Origin: Micromonospora okii
GTDB taxonomy: Bacteria > Actinomycetota > Actinomycetes > Mycobacteriales > Micromonosporaceae
Length of the DNA: 47,106 nucleotides
Reading direction: 5' to 3'
Assembly (NCBI RefSeq): GCF_020884795.1
Contig: NZ_BBZF01000016.1
Coordinates: 107,060 to 154,165, forward strand
Below are positions 23,544 through 36,537 of the stretch, one piece after another. A model generated the notes under the pieces. The model worked only from the letters and a program-made list of their open reading frames with translations, was not told where the DNA came from and searched no databases. Numbering within the stretch: position 1 is the first letter of the stretch; each line of letters begins with the position of its first letter. A program made the translations under genes and the position numbers.

Positions 23544-23614
23544 GGGTTGGGGGCCGGCCGCCCCGCTCCGGGCGGTCAGCTTGATCCCTCCGGGGGGCGG
23601 CCGGCCCCCAACCC
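23544..23614 (+). other. Perfect 21-bp inverted repeat between rpoB and rpoC
   Basis: The arms 23544-23564 and 23594-23614 are exact reverse complements of 21 bp, enclosing a 29-base loop. It lies in the 120-base gap of an operon that must be read through, so it is more likely an RNA-processing site or partial attenuator than a full terminator. Confidence 0.85.
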
Positions 23615-23656
23615 CGCCCGTGATCTAGCTATAAAGACGACGACATAGGGGACATA

Positions 23657-27544
<3,888 letters not shown>

Positions 27545-27555
27545 GCAGTGGGAAA

Positions 27556-27591
27556 CGACGAGGCCCCCGGCACCCGCCGGGGGCCTCGTCG
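27556..27591 (+). terminator. Terminator of rpoBC
   Basis: A 16-bp perfect stem (27556-27571 with 27576-27591) closed by ACCC, starting 12 bases after the rpoC stop. No T run. Confidence 0.85.
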
Positions 27592-27688
27592 CGTCGCGGG
27601 CCCGCCCCGGTGGCGGTTTCCGGCGCGGGGATGCCGCCGTCCCGGCCGGGCGGGCCGGATCGTCGGTGGGGGCGGGCATGATGGTGGC

Positions 27689-28057
27689 ATGACGACCGCG
27701 CCCGGGCAGGTGCCCGTCGCCCCGCACGGGCCGCGCCATCCCCTCGACCCCGAGCCGATCCGGTCGACGAAGGCCCGCGCGGTCTTCGCCCTCGGCCTGC
27801 TCGGCGCGCTGACCGGCCTCTTCGTCGGCGGGGTGGTCCCGGCCACGCTCGCCCTCCTGCTGGCCCGGCAGGCGCGCCGGGAGGCGTACGCCTCGGGCGG
27901 CTTCCTCACCGGCGGGGCCTGGCTGCGGCGCGGGGAGCGGCTGGCGTGGACGGGGCTGGTCCTCGTCGCCACGAGCGTGGTCATGGCCGTGGTGATCGGG
28001 GTGGTCCGGATCGCGGGCTCCCCGCTGGGGCACGACTTCGCTCCGAACGTCGACTGA
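27689..28057 (+). CDS. Small DUF4190-like membrane protein
   Basis: A 122-residue protein with a Pro/His-rich cytoplasmic N-terminus and two hydrophobic stretches (VFALGLLGALTGLFVGGVVP and LAWTGLVLVATSVVMAVVIG) separated by a basic segment (LLARQARREAYASGGF). This is the shape of DUF4190 proteins, which are common and uncharacterised in actinobacteria. The start ATG at 27689 has only a weak GGTGG upstream. It is followed 115 bases later by a second, longer protein with a similar membrane part, so the two may act together. Function unknown. Confidence 0.65.
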   Translation: MTTAPGQVPVAPHGPRHPLDPEPIRSTKARAVFALGLLGALTGLFVGGVVPATLALLLARQARREAYASGGFLTGGAWLRRGERLAWTGLVLVATSVVMAVVIGVVRIAGSPLGHDFAPNVD

Positions 28058-28172
28058 CCGACCGCCGAGGGGGACGGCTTCCCCGCCCGCCCACGCCGGA
28101 TGGGCCGGCGACGGTAGCCTGGCCCGTGTCCGTCGCGCGGCGGTGGACACCGACCGCTGACAGGAGGCCCTC

Positions 28173-29072
28173 GTGACGGAACCGGCGCGGCCCTCGGGTG
28201 ACCCGGCGCAGCGATCCGCCGCGCTCCCGGGCCCGACCAGTTCGCCCGGCCCTGTCGGCTCGCCTGGTCCTGTCGATTCGCCTGGCCCTGTCGGTTGGCC
28301 CCGTCCTGTCGATTCGCCCGGTCCTGTCGGCTCGCCCGGTCCTGTCGGCTCGCCCGCTTCGACCGGAGCGCCCGTTCCGGACGGTTCACCCGGCCCTGCC
28401 GGTTCGCCCGCCTCGGGTGGGGGACCCGCGCCGGCGGGGGAGAGCCCGTGGGCCAGGCCGGCCGCCGAAGTGAAGGCGGCGTCCGGGGAACTCCCGGCGC
28501 CCGGCCAGCCGTCGGCCGGGGCGTACCCGCTGGGGGTTCCCGCGCCGGGGCATCCGACCGGGGCGTATCCAGGGGTGGGCCACCACCCGTCCACGCCTGG
28601 ACATCCGGTGGGGGCGGGCCTTCCGGGCCAGCCGGCGGGTGGCTGGGGTCACGTTCCGCCGCCGCCGAAGGAGGCACCCCGGCCGCCGAAGCGGGTCGAG
28701 CCGGTGCCGGGCACCCCTTTCGGCGTGGTGCACCTCGACGTCCCGCCGGTCACCTCCGGGCTGGCGATCGGATCCCTGGTGGCCGGGGTCGCCGCCGCCC
28801 TGGTCTCCCTCCTGGTGATCTGTCTGGGAGCCACCGTCAGCGGCCAGGGGAGCTGGGCGACGGGGGTGTTCACCGTGCTCGGGGTGCTGGCCGGGGGCGG
28901 GGCGGTGGTGACCGGCCTGCTCGGCATCCGGCAGGTGCGGCGGCCGGCGTCGCCTCCTGCGGTGCGCTTCACGGGGCGGGGTCTGGCGCTGGCCGGCATC
29001 GGCTGCGGCGCGGCGGGCCTCACGCTCAGCCTGCTCGGTCTGGGGCTGGCGCTCCTGCTCTCCCTGGCCTGA
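28173..29072 (+). CDS. Pro-rich DUF4190-like membrane protein with SPGPV repeats
   Basis: A 299-residue protein starting at GTG 28173, with AGGAGG upstream. Residues 1-185 are a low-complexity Pro/Gly/Ser region that includes six tandem hexapeptides of SPGPV[GD] type (24-59), then degenerate copies and a His/Pro/Gly stretch. Residues about 190-299 hold four TM helices (GLAIGSLVAGVAAALVSLLV; TGVFTVLGVLAGGGAVVTGL; GLALAGIGCGAAGLTLSLLG) separated by GIRQVRRP, resembling DUF4190. The N-terminal tail would be cytoplasmic and disordered. The similar small protein upstream suggests a pair. Function unknown. Confidence 0.7.
   Translation: MTEPARPSGDPAQRSAALPGPTSSPGPVGSPGPVDSPGPVGWPRPVDSPGPVGSPGPVGSPASTGAPVPDGSPGPAGSPASGGGPAPAGESPWARPAAEVKAASGELPAPGQPSAGAYPLGVPAPGHPTGAYPGVGHHPSTPGHPVGAGLPGQPAGGWGHVPPPPKEAPRPPKRVEPVPGTPFGVVHLDVPPVTSGLAIGSLVAGVAAALVSLLVICLGATVSGQGSWATGVFTVLGVLAGGGAVVTGLLGIRQVRRPASPPAVRFTGRGLALAGIGCGAAGLTLSLLGLGLALLLSLA
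28242..28349 (+). repeat. Six tandem 18-bp repeats coding SPGPV[GD]
   Basis: In-frame 18-base units, each reading close to TCGCCCGGTCCTGTCGGC, with the fourth unit diverged to WPRPVD. Perfect multiples of three suggest repeat-number change that leaves the frame open. Confidence 0.85.
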
Positions 29073-29214
29073 CACGCCCGCATCACCTGCCCGGCCTCCC
29101 TGCTTCCCACCCACCCGGCCTGCTGCCCGCTCGCCTGGCCTGCTGCCCGCGCCCGGGGCCACCCGTCTGGCCACCCGCCCGGCCTGCCGCCGGGCCGCAG
29201 GGCTTGCCGGGCCG

Positions 29215-29280
29215 GCGCAATGTCGGCGACATGGTGGCTTCCGTGGGATCAGGACCGCGCAATGTCGGCGACATGGCGGC
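29215..29280 (+). repeat. Two identical dyads in a 42-bp direct repeat
   Basis: GCGCAATGTCGGCGACATGG occurs at 29215-29234 and 29257-29276. Each contains the perfect 13-bp dyad ATGTCG-G-CGACAT (29220-29232, 29262-29274). The start-to-start distance is 42 bp, four helical turns. The layout is that of paired operator half-sites, though a repeated element is also possible. Confidence 0.7.
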
Positions 29281-29463
29281 GGGCACACGCCGGGGCGGCG
29301 GGCGCGCGCCGGGCGGGCCGGCGGCGCGGGGCGGTGTCCGGGGCCGAGGGGCCGTGGCCGCAGGGAGCCGTTACACTTGTTGCCGTGGGTGCCCATCGCG
29401 GGTGGGCGGGCGCGACGGTTCGGCCGGCAGGGCGGTGACACCGATCTCCGGGGCCTCTCCGTT

Positions 29464-29492
29464 TTGACCTGTGCGGCTGTGATAGGTACTCT
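29464..29492 (+). promoter_or_regulatory. str operon (rpsL) promoter
   Basis: TTGACC (29464-29469) and TACTCT (29487-29492) with a 17-base spacer; the best -35 match of the window. Leader of about 300 bases to rpsL. Confidence 0.7.
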
Positions 29493-29799
29493 TTCCCCTC
29501 GTGCCCGGGCCTGCCCGGGCAACTCGTGCGTGCGCTGGACCCGGTTCGCCCGGTGATCGCGCCGCGGCACGACAGAGCAGAAGACCCGGCCGCGTCCGAC
29601 CGCGTGCCGGTGACAGAACCCGGTGGGCGCGCGAGCGACGCCGCCGGGACCGTGAGCCGGGCGACACGCCCGACCGCGGGTGCCGGGGCCTCCGCGAGGC
29701 GGCCCTGGCCGGAATGTAGGAGAGCCTTCCCATCAGGGCTGGCTACGAGAGCAGACGGCGCGGCCGCCGAACGGCGGTCGAAGGGAGCGGAGAGACCCG

Positions 29800-30174
29800 G
29801 TGCCCACGATCCAGCAGCTGGTCCGAAAGGGCCGACAGGCCAAGACGACCAAGACCAAGACCCCGGCGCTGAAGGGTTCCCCTCAGCGGCGCGGCGTGTG
29901 CACCCGCGTGTACACCACCACCCCGAAGAAGCCGAACTCGGCCCTGCGCAAGGTCGCTCGCGTCAAGCTCAGCAGCCAGATCGAGGTGACCGCCTACATC
30001 CCGGGCGTGGGTCACAACCTCCAGGAGCACTCGATCGTGCTCGTTCGCGGCGGCCGGGTGAAGGACCTCCCCGGCGTGCGCTACAAGATCGTTCGCGGCT
30101 CGCTGGACACCCAGGGTGTCCGCAACCGCAAGCAGGCGCGGAGCCGGTACGGCGCGAAGAAGGAGAAGAGCTGA
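29800..30174 (+). CDS. rpsL: Ribosomal protein S12
   Basis: A 124-residue small-subunit protein of the decoding centre. The start is GTG at 29800 ([20 protein letters not shown]). The streptomycin-determining Lys residues are wild-type: [15 protein letters not shown] and [14 protein letters not shown]. First gene of the str operon, one base before rpsG. The GGAGAG upstream is close to the start. Confidence 0.98.
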   Translation: MPTIQQLVRKGRQAKTTKTKTPALKGSPQRRGVCTRVYTTTPKKPNSALRKVARVKLSSQIEVTAYIPGVGHNLQEHSIVLVRGGRVKDLPGVRYKIVRGSLDTQGVRNRKQARSRYGAKKEKS

Positions 30175-30175
30175 G

Positions 30176-30646
30176 ATGCCGCGTAAGGGACCCGCTCCGC
30201 GGAAGCCGCTGGTCGCTGACCCGGTGTACAACTCGCCGCTCGTCACCCAGCTCGTGAACAAGATCCTGCTGCGTGGCAAGCGCCAGCTCGCCGAGCGCAT
30301 CGTGTACGCCGCCCTGGAGGGCTGCCGCGAGAAGTCCGGCACCGACCCGGTCGTCACCCTGAAGAGGGCGATGGACAACGTCAAGCCGACCCTCGAGGTG
30401 CGCAGCCGCCGCGTCGGTGGCGCCACCTACCAGGTGCCGGTCGAAGTCCGCCCGGCCCGGGCGACCACGCTGGGCCTGCGCTGGCTGGTCACCTACTCCC
30501 GCGCGCGGCGCGAGAAGACCATGGTCGAGCGGCTGATGAACGAGCTGCTGGACGCGAGCAACGGCCTCGGTGCCGCCGTCAAGCGGCGTGAGGACACGCA
30601 CAAGATGGCCGAGTCGAACAAGGCCTTCGCGCACTACCGCTGGTAA
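30176..30646 (+). CDS. rpsG: Ribosomal protein S7
   Basis: A 156-residue small-subunit protein starting [20 protein letters not shown], with RALRWLV-type core [20 protein letters not shown] and the C-terminal AFAHYRW. It nucleates assembly of the 30S head on 16S rRNA and in E. coli represses the str operon by binding the rpsL-rpsG junction; with only one base between the two genes here, such a site would have to lie in coding sequence. A perfect palindrome follows before fusA. Confidence 0.98.
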   Translation: MPRKGPAPRKPLVADPVYNSPLVTQLVNKILLRGKRQLAERIVYAALEGCREKSGTDPVVTLKRAMDNVKPTLEVRSRRVGGATYQVPVEVRPARATTLGLRWLVTYSRARREKTMVERLMNELLDASNGLGAAVKRREDTHKMAESNKAFAHYRW

Positions 30647-30653
30647 CACACAT

Positions 30654-30683
30654 GGTTCCGGCGCCCGCGCGGGCGCCGGAACC
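30654..30683 (+). other. 30-bp perfect palindrome between rpsG and fusA
   Basis: GGTTCCGGCGCCCGC is followed directly by its reverse complement. As RNA it forms a hairpin with a minimal loop. It lies inside the operon, so it may be a partial terminator or a processing site that sets the ratio of ribosomal protein to elongation factor. Confidence 0.75.
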
Positions 30684-30723
30684 GCCACCAGTTGAGTCGA
30701 GACGACGATAAGTAGGGATTGAA

Positions 30724-32820
30724 GTGGCCGCCGCAGACGCGCTCGCCAACGTACGCAACATCGGCATCATGGCGCACATCGATGCCGGTAAGACCACTAC
30801 CACCGAGCGGATCCTGTTCTACACCGGCATCACGTACAAGATCGGTGAGGTCCACGAGGGCGGTGCCGTCATGGACTGGATGGAGCAGGAGCAGGAGCGT
30901 GGTATCACCATCACCTCCGCTGCTACCAAGTGTGAGTGGAAGGGCCACACGATCCAGATCATCGACACGCCCGGCCACGTCGACTTCACGGTCGAGGTGG
31001 AGCGGTCGCTGCGGGTGCTGGACGGTGCGGTCGCGGTCTACGACGGCGTGGCCGGCGTGGAGCCGCAGACGGAGAACGTCTGGCGGCAGGCGGACAAGTA
31101 CAACGTCCCCCGGATGTGCTTCGTCAACAAGCTCGACCGGACCGGCGCCGACTTCTTCCGCTGCGTACAGATGATGATCGACCGGCTCAACGCCACCCCG
31201 CTGGTGCTGCAGATCCCGATCGGCGCCGAGAGCGACTTCATCGGCGTGGTCGACCTGGTCGAGATGCGCGCCCTCACCTGGCGTGGCGAGACCCAGAAGG
31301 GCGAGGACTACGCGGTCGAGGAGATCCCGGCCGACCTCGCCGACTCCGCCGCCGAGTGGCGCGAGAAGCTGCTGGAGACCCTGGCCGACGTCGACGACGC
31401 GGTGATGGAGAAGTACCTGGAGGGCGAGGAGATCTCCGTCGAGGAGATCAAGGCCGCCATCCGTCGGTCCACCATCGCCGGCAAGGCCAACCCGGTCCTC
31501 ACCGGCACCGCCTTCAAGAACAAGGGCATCCAGCCGATGCTGGACGCCGTCGTCGCGTACCTGCCGTCGCCGCTGGACATCCCGGCGATCGAGGGCACGG
31601 CCACCGACGGCGAGACCCCGATGCAGCGGAAGCCCTCCAAGTCGGAGCCCTTCTCCGGTCTGGCCTTCAAGATCCAGACGGACAAGCACCTCGGCAAGCT
31701 CACCTACGTGCGGATCTACTCCGGCACGCTCGAGTCCGGCTCCCAGGTGGTCAACTCCACCAAGGACCGCAAGGAGCGGATCGGCAAGATCTACCAGATG
31801 CACGCCAACAAGCGGGAAGAGCGCAGCTCGGCCCAGGCGGGCGACATCATCGCGGTGCAGGGTCTGAAGCAGACCACCACCGGTGACACCCTGTGCGACC
31901 CGGCGAACCCGGTCATCCTGGAGTCGATGACCTTCCCGGAGCCGGTCATCGAGGTGGCCATCGAGCCGAAGACCAAGGCCGACCAGGAGAAGCTCAGCAC
32001 CGCCATCCAGCGGCTGGCCGAGGAGGACCCGACCTTCCGCGTCAAGCTGGACGACCAGACCGGTCAGACGGTCATCTCCGGCATGGGTGAGCTGCACCTG
32101 GACATCCTGGTGGACCGGATGCGCCGCGAGTTCAACGTCGAGGCCAACATCGGCAAGCCGCAGGTGGCGTACCGCGAGACCATCCGCCGCAAGGTGGACA
32201 AGGTCGAGTACACCCACAAGAAGCAGACCGGTGGTTCCGGCCAGTACGCCCGGGTGATCATCAGCCTGGAGCCGCTGCCGCTGGGCAACGACGCCCCGAC
32301 CTACGAGTTCGCCAACGCGGTGACCGGTGGTCGCATCCCCCGGGAGTTCATCCCGTCGGTGGACGCGGGCGCGCAGGACGCCATGCAGTACGGCATCCTC
32401 GCCGGCTTCCCCCTGGTGGGCGTCAAGCTCACCCTGCTGGACGGCCAGTACCACGAGGTCGACTCGTCGGAGATGGCGTTCAAGATCGCCGGCTCGATGG
32501 TGATGAAGGAGGCGGCCCGCAAGGCCGACCCCGCGCTCCTCGAGCCGATGATGGCCGTTGAGGTCACCACTCCGGAGGAGAACATGGGTGACGTCATCGG
32601 CGACCTCAACTCCCGGCGCGGCATCATCCAGGCGATGGAGGAGCGCAGCGGCGCCCGCGTCGTCCGGGCCCTGGTGCCGCTGTCGGAGATGTTCGGCTAC
32701 GTCGGCGACCTGCGGTCGAAGACCCAGGGCCGGGCTAGCTACAGCATGCAGTTCGACTCCTACGCCGAGGTTCCGAACTCGGTGGCCAAGGAGATCATCG
32801 CCAAGGCGACGGGTGAGTGA
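30724..32820 (+). CDS. fusA: Elongation factor G
   Basis: A 698-residue translocase GTPase. G1 is [19 protein letters not shown], switch [14 protein letters not shown], and [10 protein letters not shown] is the base-recognition motif. Domains II-V follow, with domain IV carrying the tip that enters the decoding site. It acts with L7/L12 (19142) on the ribosome. GTG at 30724 follows GTAGGGATTGA. It is the third gene of the str operon and is followed by a hairpin and tuf. Confidence 0.98.
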   Translation: MAAADALANVRNIGIMAHIDAGKTTTTERILFYTGITYKIGEVHEGGAVMDWMEQEQERGITITSAATKCEWKGHTIQIIDTPGHVDFTVEVERSLRVLDGAVAVYDGVAGVEPQTENVWRQADKYNVPRMCFVNKLDRTGADFFRCVQMMIDRLNATPLVLQIPIGAESDFIGVVDLVEMRALTWRGETQKGEDYAVEEIPADLADSAAEWREKLLETLADVDDAVMEKYLEGEEISVEEIKAAIRRSTIAGKANPVLTGTAFKNKGIQPMLDAVVAYLPSPLDIPAIEGTATDGETPMQRKPSKSEPFSGLAFKIQTDKHLGKLTYVRIYSGTLESGSQVVNSTKDRKERIGKIYQMHANKREERSSAQAGDIIAVQGLKQTTTGDTLCDPANPVILESMTFPEPVIEVAIEPKTKADQEKLSTAIQRLAEEDPTFRVKLDDQTGQTVISGMGELHLDILVDRMRREFNVEANIGKPQVAYRETIRRKVDKVEYTHKKQTGGSGQYARVIISLEPLPLGNDAPTYEFANAVTGGRIPREFIPSVDAGAQDAMQYGILAGFPLVGVKLTLLDGQYHEVDSSEMAFKIAGSMVMKEAARKADPALLEPMMAVEVTTPEENMGDVIGDLNSRRGIIQAMEERSGARVVRALVPLSEMFGYVGDLRSKTQGRASYSMQFDSYAEVPNSVAKEIIAKATGE

Positions 32821-32853
32821 CGCTCGCCTGAGCTGATTTGATGATTCGAGGCC

Positions 32854-32883
32854 GGTCGCGGGAGGGCATCCCCGCCCGCGACC
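32854..32883 (+). other. Hairpin between fusA and tuf
   Basis: GGTCGCGGG (32854-32862) pairs with CCCGCGACC (32875-32883). A second short stem, CCGACC-GTCA-GGTCGG, lies at 32949-32964. The 222-base gap may also hold a tuf promoter, which I could not assign with confidence. Confidence 0.55.
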
Positions 32884-33042
32884 ACCTCGATCGGATTGTG
32901 TGAGACCGGGCCTGTAGGCTTCATCGCCGCAGAACCCACAAAGGCTCTCCGACCGTCAGGTCGGAAAGGCTGTCGACAGAGTCCTAAGCGCCGACCGGCG
33001 CACCGGGGCGAACGAACCAAGAAAGTCCACAGGAGGACACCA

Positions 33043-34236
33043 GTGGCGAAGGCGAAGTTCGAGCGGACTAAGCCGCACGTCAACATCGGCACCATTGGTC
33101 ACATCGACCACGGTAAGACGACGCTGACGGCGGCCATCACCAAGGTCCTGCACGACCAGTTCCCGGACCTGAACCCGTACACGCCGTTCGACCAGATCGA
33201 CAAGGCGCCGGAGGAGAAGTCCCGCGGCATCACGATCTCGATCTCGCACGTCGAGTACCAGACCGAGGCTCGGCACTACGCGCACGTCGACTGCCCCGGG
33301 CACGCCGACTACATCAAGAACATGATCACCGGTGCCGCCCAGATGGACGGCGCGATCCTGGTGGTCGCGGCGACCGACGGCCCGATGCCGCAGACCCGCG
33401 AGCACGTGCTGCTGGCCCGCCAGGTCGGCGTGCCGTACATCGTCGTGGCGCTCAACAAGAGCGACATGGTCGACGACGAGGAGCTCCTGGAGCTCGTCGA
33501 GCTCGAGGTCCGCGAGCTGCTCTCCTCGCAGGAGTACCCGGGTGACGACCTGCCGGTCGTCCAGGTCTCCGCGCTGAAGGCGCTCGAGGGCGACCCGGTC
33601 TGGACGGAGAAGCTGCTCGAGCTGATGAGCGCGGTCGACACCGCGATCCCGCAGCCGGAGCGCGAGACCGAGAAGCCGTTCCTCATGCCCGTCGAGGACG
33701 TGTTCACGATCACCGGTCGTGGCACCGTCGTCACCGGTCGTGTCGAGCGTGGCGTGCTGCTCCCGAACGAGGACGTCGAGGTCGTCGGCATCCGCGAGAA
33801 GGGCTTCAAGACCAAGGTCACCGCGATCGAGATGTTCCGGAAGACCCTGGACGACGCCCGCGCGGGCGAGAACGTCGGCCTCCTGCTGCGTGGCACCAAG
33901 CGCGAGGACGTCGAGCGCGGCATGGTGGTCATCAAGCCGGGCACCACGACCCCGCACACGGAGTTCGAGGCCACGGTCTACATCCTCTCCAAGGAGGAGG
34001 GCGGCCGGCACACCCCGTTCTTCCAGAACTACCGTCCGCAGTTCTACTTCCGGACCACGGACGTTACCGGCGTCGTCACGCTGCCCGAGGGCACCGAGAT
34101 GGTCATGCCGGGCGACAACACCACGATGACCGTGAAGCTGATCCAGCCCATCGCGATGGAGGAGAACCTCAAGTTCGCGATCCGGGAGGGTGGCCGTACG
34201 GTCGGCGCGGGTCGCGTCACCAAGATCGTCAAGTGA
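33043..34236 (+). CDS. tuf: Elongation factor Tu
   Basis: A 397-residue GTPase that carries aminoacyl-tRNA to the ribosome. P-loop [15 protein letters not shown], switch [18 protein letters not shown] base recognition, and domain II/III with the conserved [13 protein letters not shown] and [22 protein letters not shown] at 33043 is preceded by AGGAGGACACCA. The length is exactly that of the family. One tuf gene is present in the window; many actinobacteria carry only one. Confidence 0.98.
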   Translation: MAKAKFERTKPHVNIGTIGHIDHGKTTLTAAITKVLHDQFPDLNPYTPFDQIDKAPEEKSRGITISISHVEYQTEARHYAHVDCPGHADYIKNMITGAAQMDGAILVVAATDGPMPQTREHVLLARQVGVPYIVVALNKSDMVDDEELLELVELEVRELLSSQEYPGDDLPVVQVSALKALEGDPVWTEKLLELMSAVDTAIPQPERETEKPFLMPVEDVFTITGRGTVVTGRVERGVLLPNEDVEVVGIREKGFKTKVTAIEMFRKTLDDARAGENVGLLLRGTKREDVERGMVVIKPGTTTPHTEFEATVYILSKEEGGRHTPFFQNYRPQFYFRTTDVTGVVTLPEGTEMVMPGDNTTMTVKLIQPIAMEENLKFAIREGGRTVGAGRVTKIVK

Positions 34237-34251
34237 GCTGGGTAACCCCGA

Positions 34252-34281
34252 TTAGCGTCGCCGTCCGTAGTGCGGCATACT
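34252..34281 (+). promoter_or_regulatory. Candidate S10 operon promoter
   Basis: TTAGCG (34252-34257) and CATACT (34276-34281) with an 18-base spacer, just after the tuf stop. Leader of about 305 bases to rpsJ. Confidence 0.5.
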
Positions 34282-34359
34282 AGTCAGGTTGCGTAACGAC
34301 GGTTCGCCGCCCGCGTCCGGCACCTGCTGGACCTCCGGGTCGTTGAACAGTCGCGCGTA

Positions 34360-34393
34360 GGGTGGTTGGCCTGCCCCTGGCGGCCAACCACCC
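34360..34393 (+). promoter_or_regulatory. Leader hairpin upstream of rpsJ
   Basis: GGGTGGTTGGCC pairs with GGCCAACCACCC over 12 bp with a ten-base loop. In E. coli the S10 leader is the target of L4 regulation. Here the hairpin is a candidate for an analogous element or a tuf terminator. No further leader structure is obvious. Confidence 0.5.
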
Positions 34394-34593
34394 TCGCACG
34401 GCGTTTGGGTCGCGGTCCTCCGCGCCCGGCGTCATGACCCACCGTGTGGTCGGTAGAAGCTCCGGGGTCCCGGGGCGGAGCCTGGCCCGAGGGCGCGACA
34501 CGCCCGACCGCGGGGGTCGGCGGAAGTGGGCCTGTGCCAGCCGGTGCAGGCGCCCGCAACACAGCGGCATCGAGAGAAGGAACAGAAGCCACC

Positions 34594-34902
34594 ATGGCGG
34601 GACAGAAGATCCGCATCCGGCTCAAGGCCTATGACCACGAGGTCGTCGACTCCTCGGCTCGGAAGATCGTCGAGACGGTGACGCGTACCGGGGCGCAGGT
34701 CGCGGGCCCGGTGCCGCTGCCCACGGAGATCAACCGTTTCTGCGTTATCCGCTCGCCGCACAAGTACAAGGACTCGCGCGAGCACTTCGAGATGCGCACG
34801 CACAAGCGGCTGATCGACATCATCGACCCGACCCCGAAGACGGTCGACTCGCTCATGCGCCTCGACCTGCCGGCTGGCGTCGACATCGAGATCAAGCTGT
34901 AG
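34594..34902 (+). CDS. rpsJ: Ribosomal protein S10 (NusE)
   Basis: A 102-residue small-subunit protein: [20 protein letters not shown], with [20 protein letters not shown]. It also binds NusG/NusB in antitermination. ATG at 34594 follows GAGAGAAGGAACAGAAGCCACC. First gene of the fused S10-spc operon; rplC begins 11 bases after the stop. Confidence 0.98.
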
Positions 34903-34913
34903 GGACCGGACAA

Positions 34914-35579
34914 ATGGACAGGCAAGTCAAGGGGATCCTGGGCGCAAAGCTCGGCATGACCCAGGTCTGGGACAACAACCGCGTTGTCCCGGTGACCGTG
35001 GTTCAGGCCGGCCCGTGCGTCGTCAGCCAGGTTCGTAGCGCCGAGAAGGACGGTTACTCCGCGGTCCAGCTCGCCTACGGCACGATCGACCCGCGCAAGG
35101 TCAAGAAGCCGATCAGCGGGCACTACGCGAAGGCGGACGTGGCGCCGCGCCGGCACATCGTCGAGCTGCGCACCACGGACGCCGCGGACTACTCGCTCGG
35201 CCAGGAGGTCACGGTCGAGGAGTTCCCGGCCGGCGTCACCATCGACGTCACCGGCAAGACCAAGGGCAAGGGCTACGCCGGCCCGATGAAGCGGCACGGC
35301 TTCCACGGCCTGCGCGCCAGCCACGGTGTCGAGCGCAAGCACCGCTCGCCCGGCTCGATCGGCGCCTGCGCCACCCCGGGTCGCGTCTTCAAGGGCACCC
35401 GGATGGCGGGCCGGATGGGTGGCGTGCGCTACACCGTCCAGAACCTGACCGTCCAGGCGGTCGACACCGAGAACAACCTCCTGCTCGTCCGCGGTGCCAT
35501 CCCCGGCCCCAAGGGCGCGCTGGTCCTGGTGCGCACCGCGGCCAAGACCAAGGTGAAGAAGGGCGGTGTGGCCAAGTGA
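34914..35579 (+). CDS. rplC: Ribosomal protein L3
   Basis: A 221-residue large-subunit protein: [20 protein letters not shown], then the central [17 protein letters not shown] loop that reaches the peptidyl-transferase centre. Its stop overlaps the rplD start by four bases (GTGA), so the two are translationally coupled. The ATG has no strong ribosome binding site apart from GTAGGGACCGG. Confidence 0.98.
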   Translation: MDRQVKGILGAKLGMTQVWDNNRVVPVTVVQAGPCVVSQVRSAEKDGYSAVQLAYGTIDPRKVKKPISGHYAKADVAPRRHIVELRTTDAADYSLGQEVTVEEFPAGVTIDVTGKTKGKGYAGPMKRHGFHGLRASHGVERKHRSPGSIGACATPGRVFKGTRMAGRMGGVRYTVQNLTVQAVDTENNLLLVRGAIPGPKGALVLVRTAAKTKVKKGGVAK

Positions 35580-36226
35580 CCACCGTTGACGTCCTCAACG
35601 CCGAAGGCGCCAAGAGCGGCTCGGTCGAGCTGCCGGCGGACATCTTCGACGTCCAGGCCAACGTCGCGCTGATGCACCAGGTCGTGGTGGCCCAGCTCGC
35701 GGCGGCCCGGCAGGGCACGCACAAGACCAAGACCCGCGGCGAGGTCGCCGGCGGCGGCAAGAAGCCGTACAAGCAGAAGGGCACCGGTCGCGCCCGCCAG
35801 GGCTCGATCCGCGCGCCGCAGTTCGCCGGCGGTGGCGTGGTCCACGGCCCGGTGCCGCGTGACTACAGCCAGCGGACCCCGAAGAAGATGAAGGCCGCCG
35901 CCCTGCGTGGCGCCCTGTCGGACCGGGCCCGCGCCGGGCAGGTGCACGTCGTCGAGGCGTTCGTCTCGGGCGAGAAGCCGTCGACCAAGGCCGCCCTGGC
36001 CGCGCTGGCGAAGCTGACCGAGGCCCGCCGGGTCCTGGTCGTGCTGAGCGGCACCGACGAGCTGAACTGGGTGTCGCTGCGCAACGAGCCGCGGGTGCAC
36101 CTGATCGAGGCCGGCCAGCTCAACACGTACGACGTGCTGGTGGCCGACGACGTGGTCTTCACGAAGGACGCCCTGGACGAGTTCCTCGGTGTTCCGGCCG
36201 AGACCACCGAGGAGGGTGACAAGTGA
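35576..36226 (+). CDS. rplD: Ribosomal protein L4
   Basis: A 216-residue protein lining the peptide exit tunnel. The extended loop reads [19 protein letters not shown]. In E. coli L4 also represses the S10 operon via its leader and by attenuation; whether this holds in actinobacteria is unknown. The GTG start is in GTGA with the rplC stop and the gene ends with a GTGA overlap into rplW. Confidence 0.98.
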   Translation: MTTVDVLNAEGAKSGSVELPADIFDVQANVALMHQVVVAQLAAARQGTHKTKTRGEVAGGGKKPYKQKGTGRARQGSIRAPQFAGGGVVHGPVPRDYSQRTPKKMKAAALRGALSDRARAGQVHVVEAFVSGEKPSTKAALAALAKLTEARRVLVVLSGTDELNWVSLRNEPRVHLIEAGQLNTYDVLVADDVVFTKDALDEFLGVPAETTEEGDK

Positions 36227-36525
36227 GCACGATCGCCGATCCGCGTGACGTTATCTTCGCGCCGGTCGTCTCGGAGAAGAGCTACAGCGAGCTGAACCGG
36301 AACTGGTACACCTTCCTGGTGCACCCGGACGCCAACAAGACCGAGATCAAGATCGCTATCCAGCAGATCTTCAACGTCCGCGTCCTGACGGTCAACACGC
36401 TCAACCGCGGGGGCAAGCGCAAGCGGACCAAGACTGGTTTCGGGCAGCGCAAGGCCACCAAGCGGGCGATCGTGAAGCTGGCTGACGGTGACCGTATCGA
36501 GGCCTTCGGCGGCCCGGTCAGCTGA
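36223..36525 (+). CDS. rplW: Ribosomal protein L23
   Basis: A 100-residue protein ([20 protein letters not shown]) located at the exit of the tunnel, where it contacts trigger factor and the signal recognition particle. The tunnel loop [20 protein letters not shown] is present. GTG start overlapping rplD; rplB starts 12 bases after the stop. Confidence 0.97.
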   Translation: MSTIADPRDVIFAPVVSEKSYSELNRNWYTFLVHPDANKTEIKIAIQQIFNVRVLTVNTLNRGGKRKRTKTGFGQRKATKRAIVKLADGDRIEAFGGPVS

Positions 36526-36537
36526 GGGGTGTAGACA

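Larger units (their letters stand above)
29073..29799. other. 727-base non-coding region before the str operon
   Basis: There is no gene here. It holds a C-rich degenerate stretch (29080-29214), the twin dyads at 29215-29280, a promoter at 29464-29492 and a leader of about 300 bases to rpsL. Reading frames drawn through it lack coding character. Confidence 0.6.

Noticed and set aside
28195..28480. A CRISPR array, because of short tandem repeats
   Set aside because: The repeats are 18 bp, contiguous, in frame and without spacers; they encode SPGPV hexapeptides.
33043..34236. Elfamycin-resistance changes in EF-Tu (Gln where E. coli has Tyr160)
   Set aside because: The same segment differs from E. 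coli in other actinobacteria such as Mycobacterium, so it is lineage-normal rather than a resistance signature.
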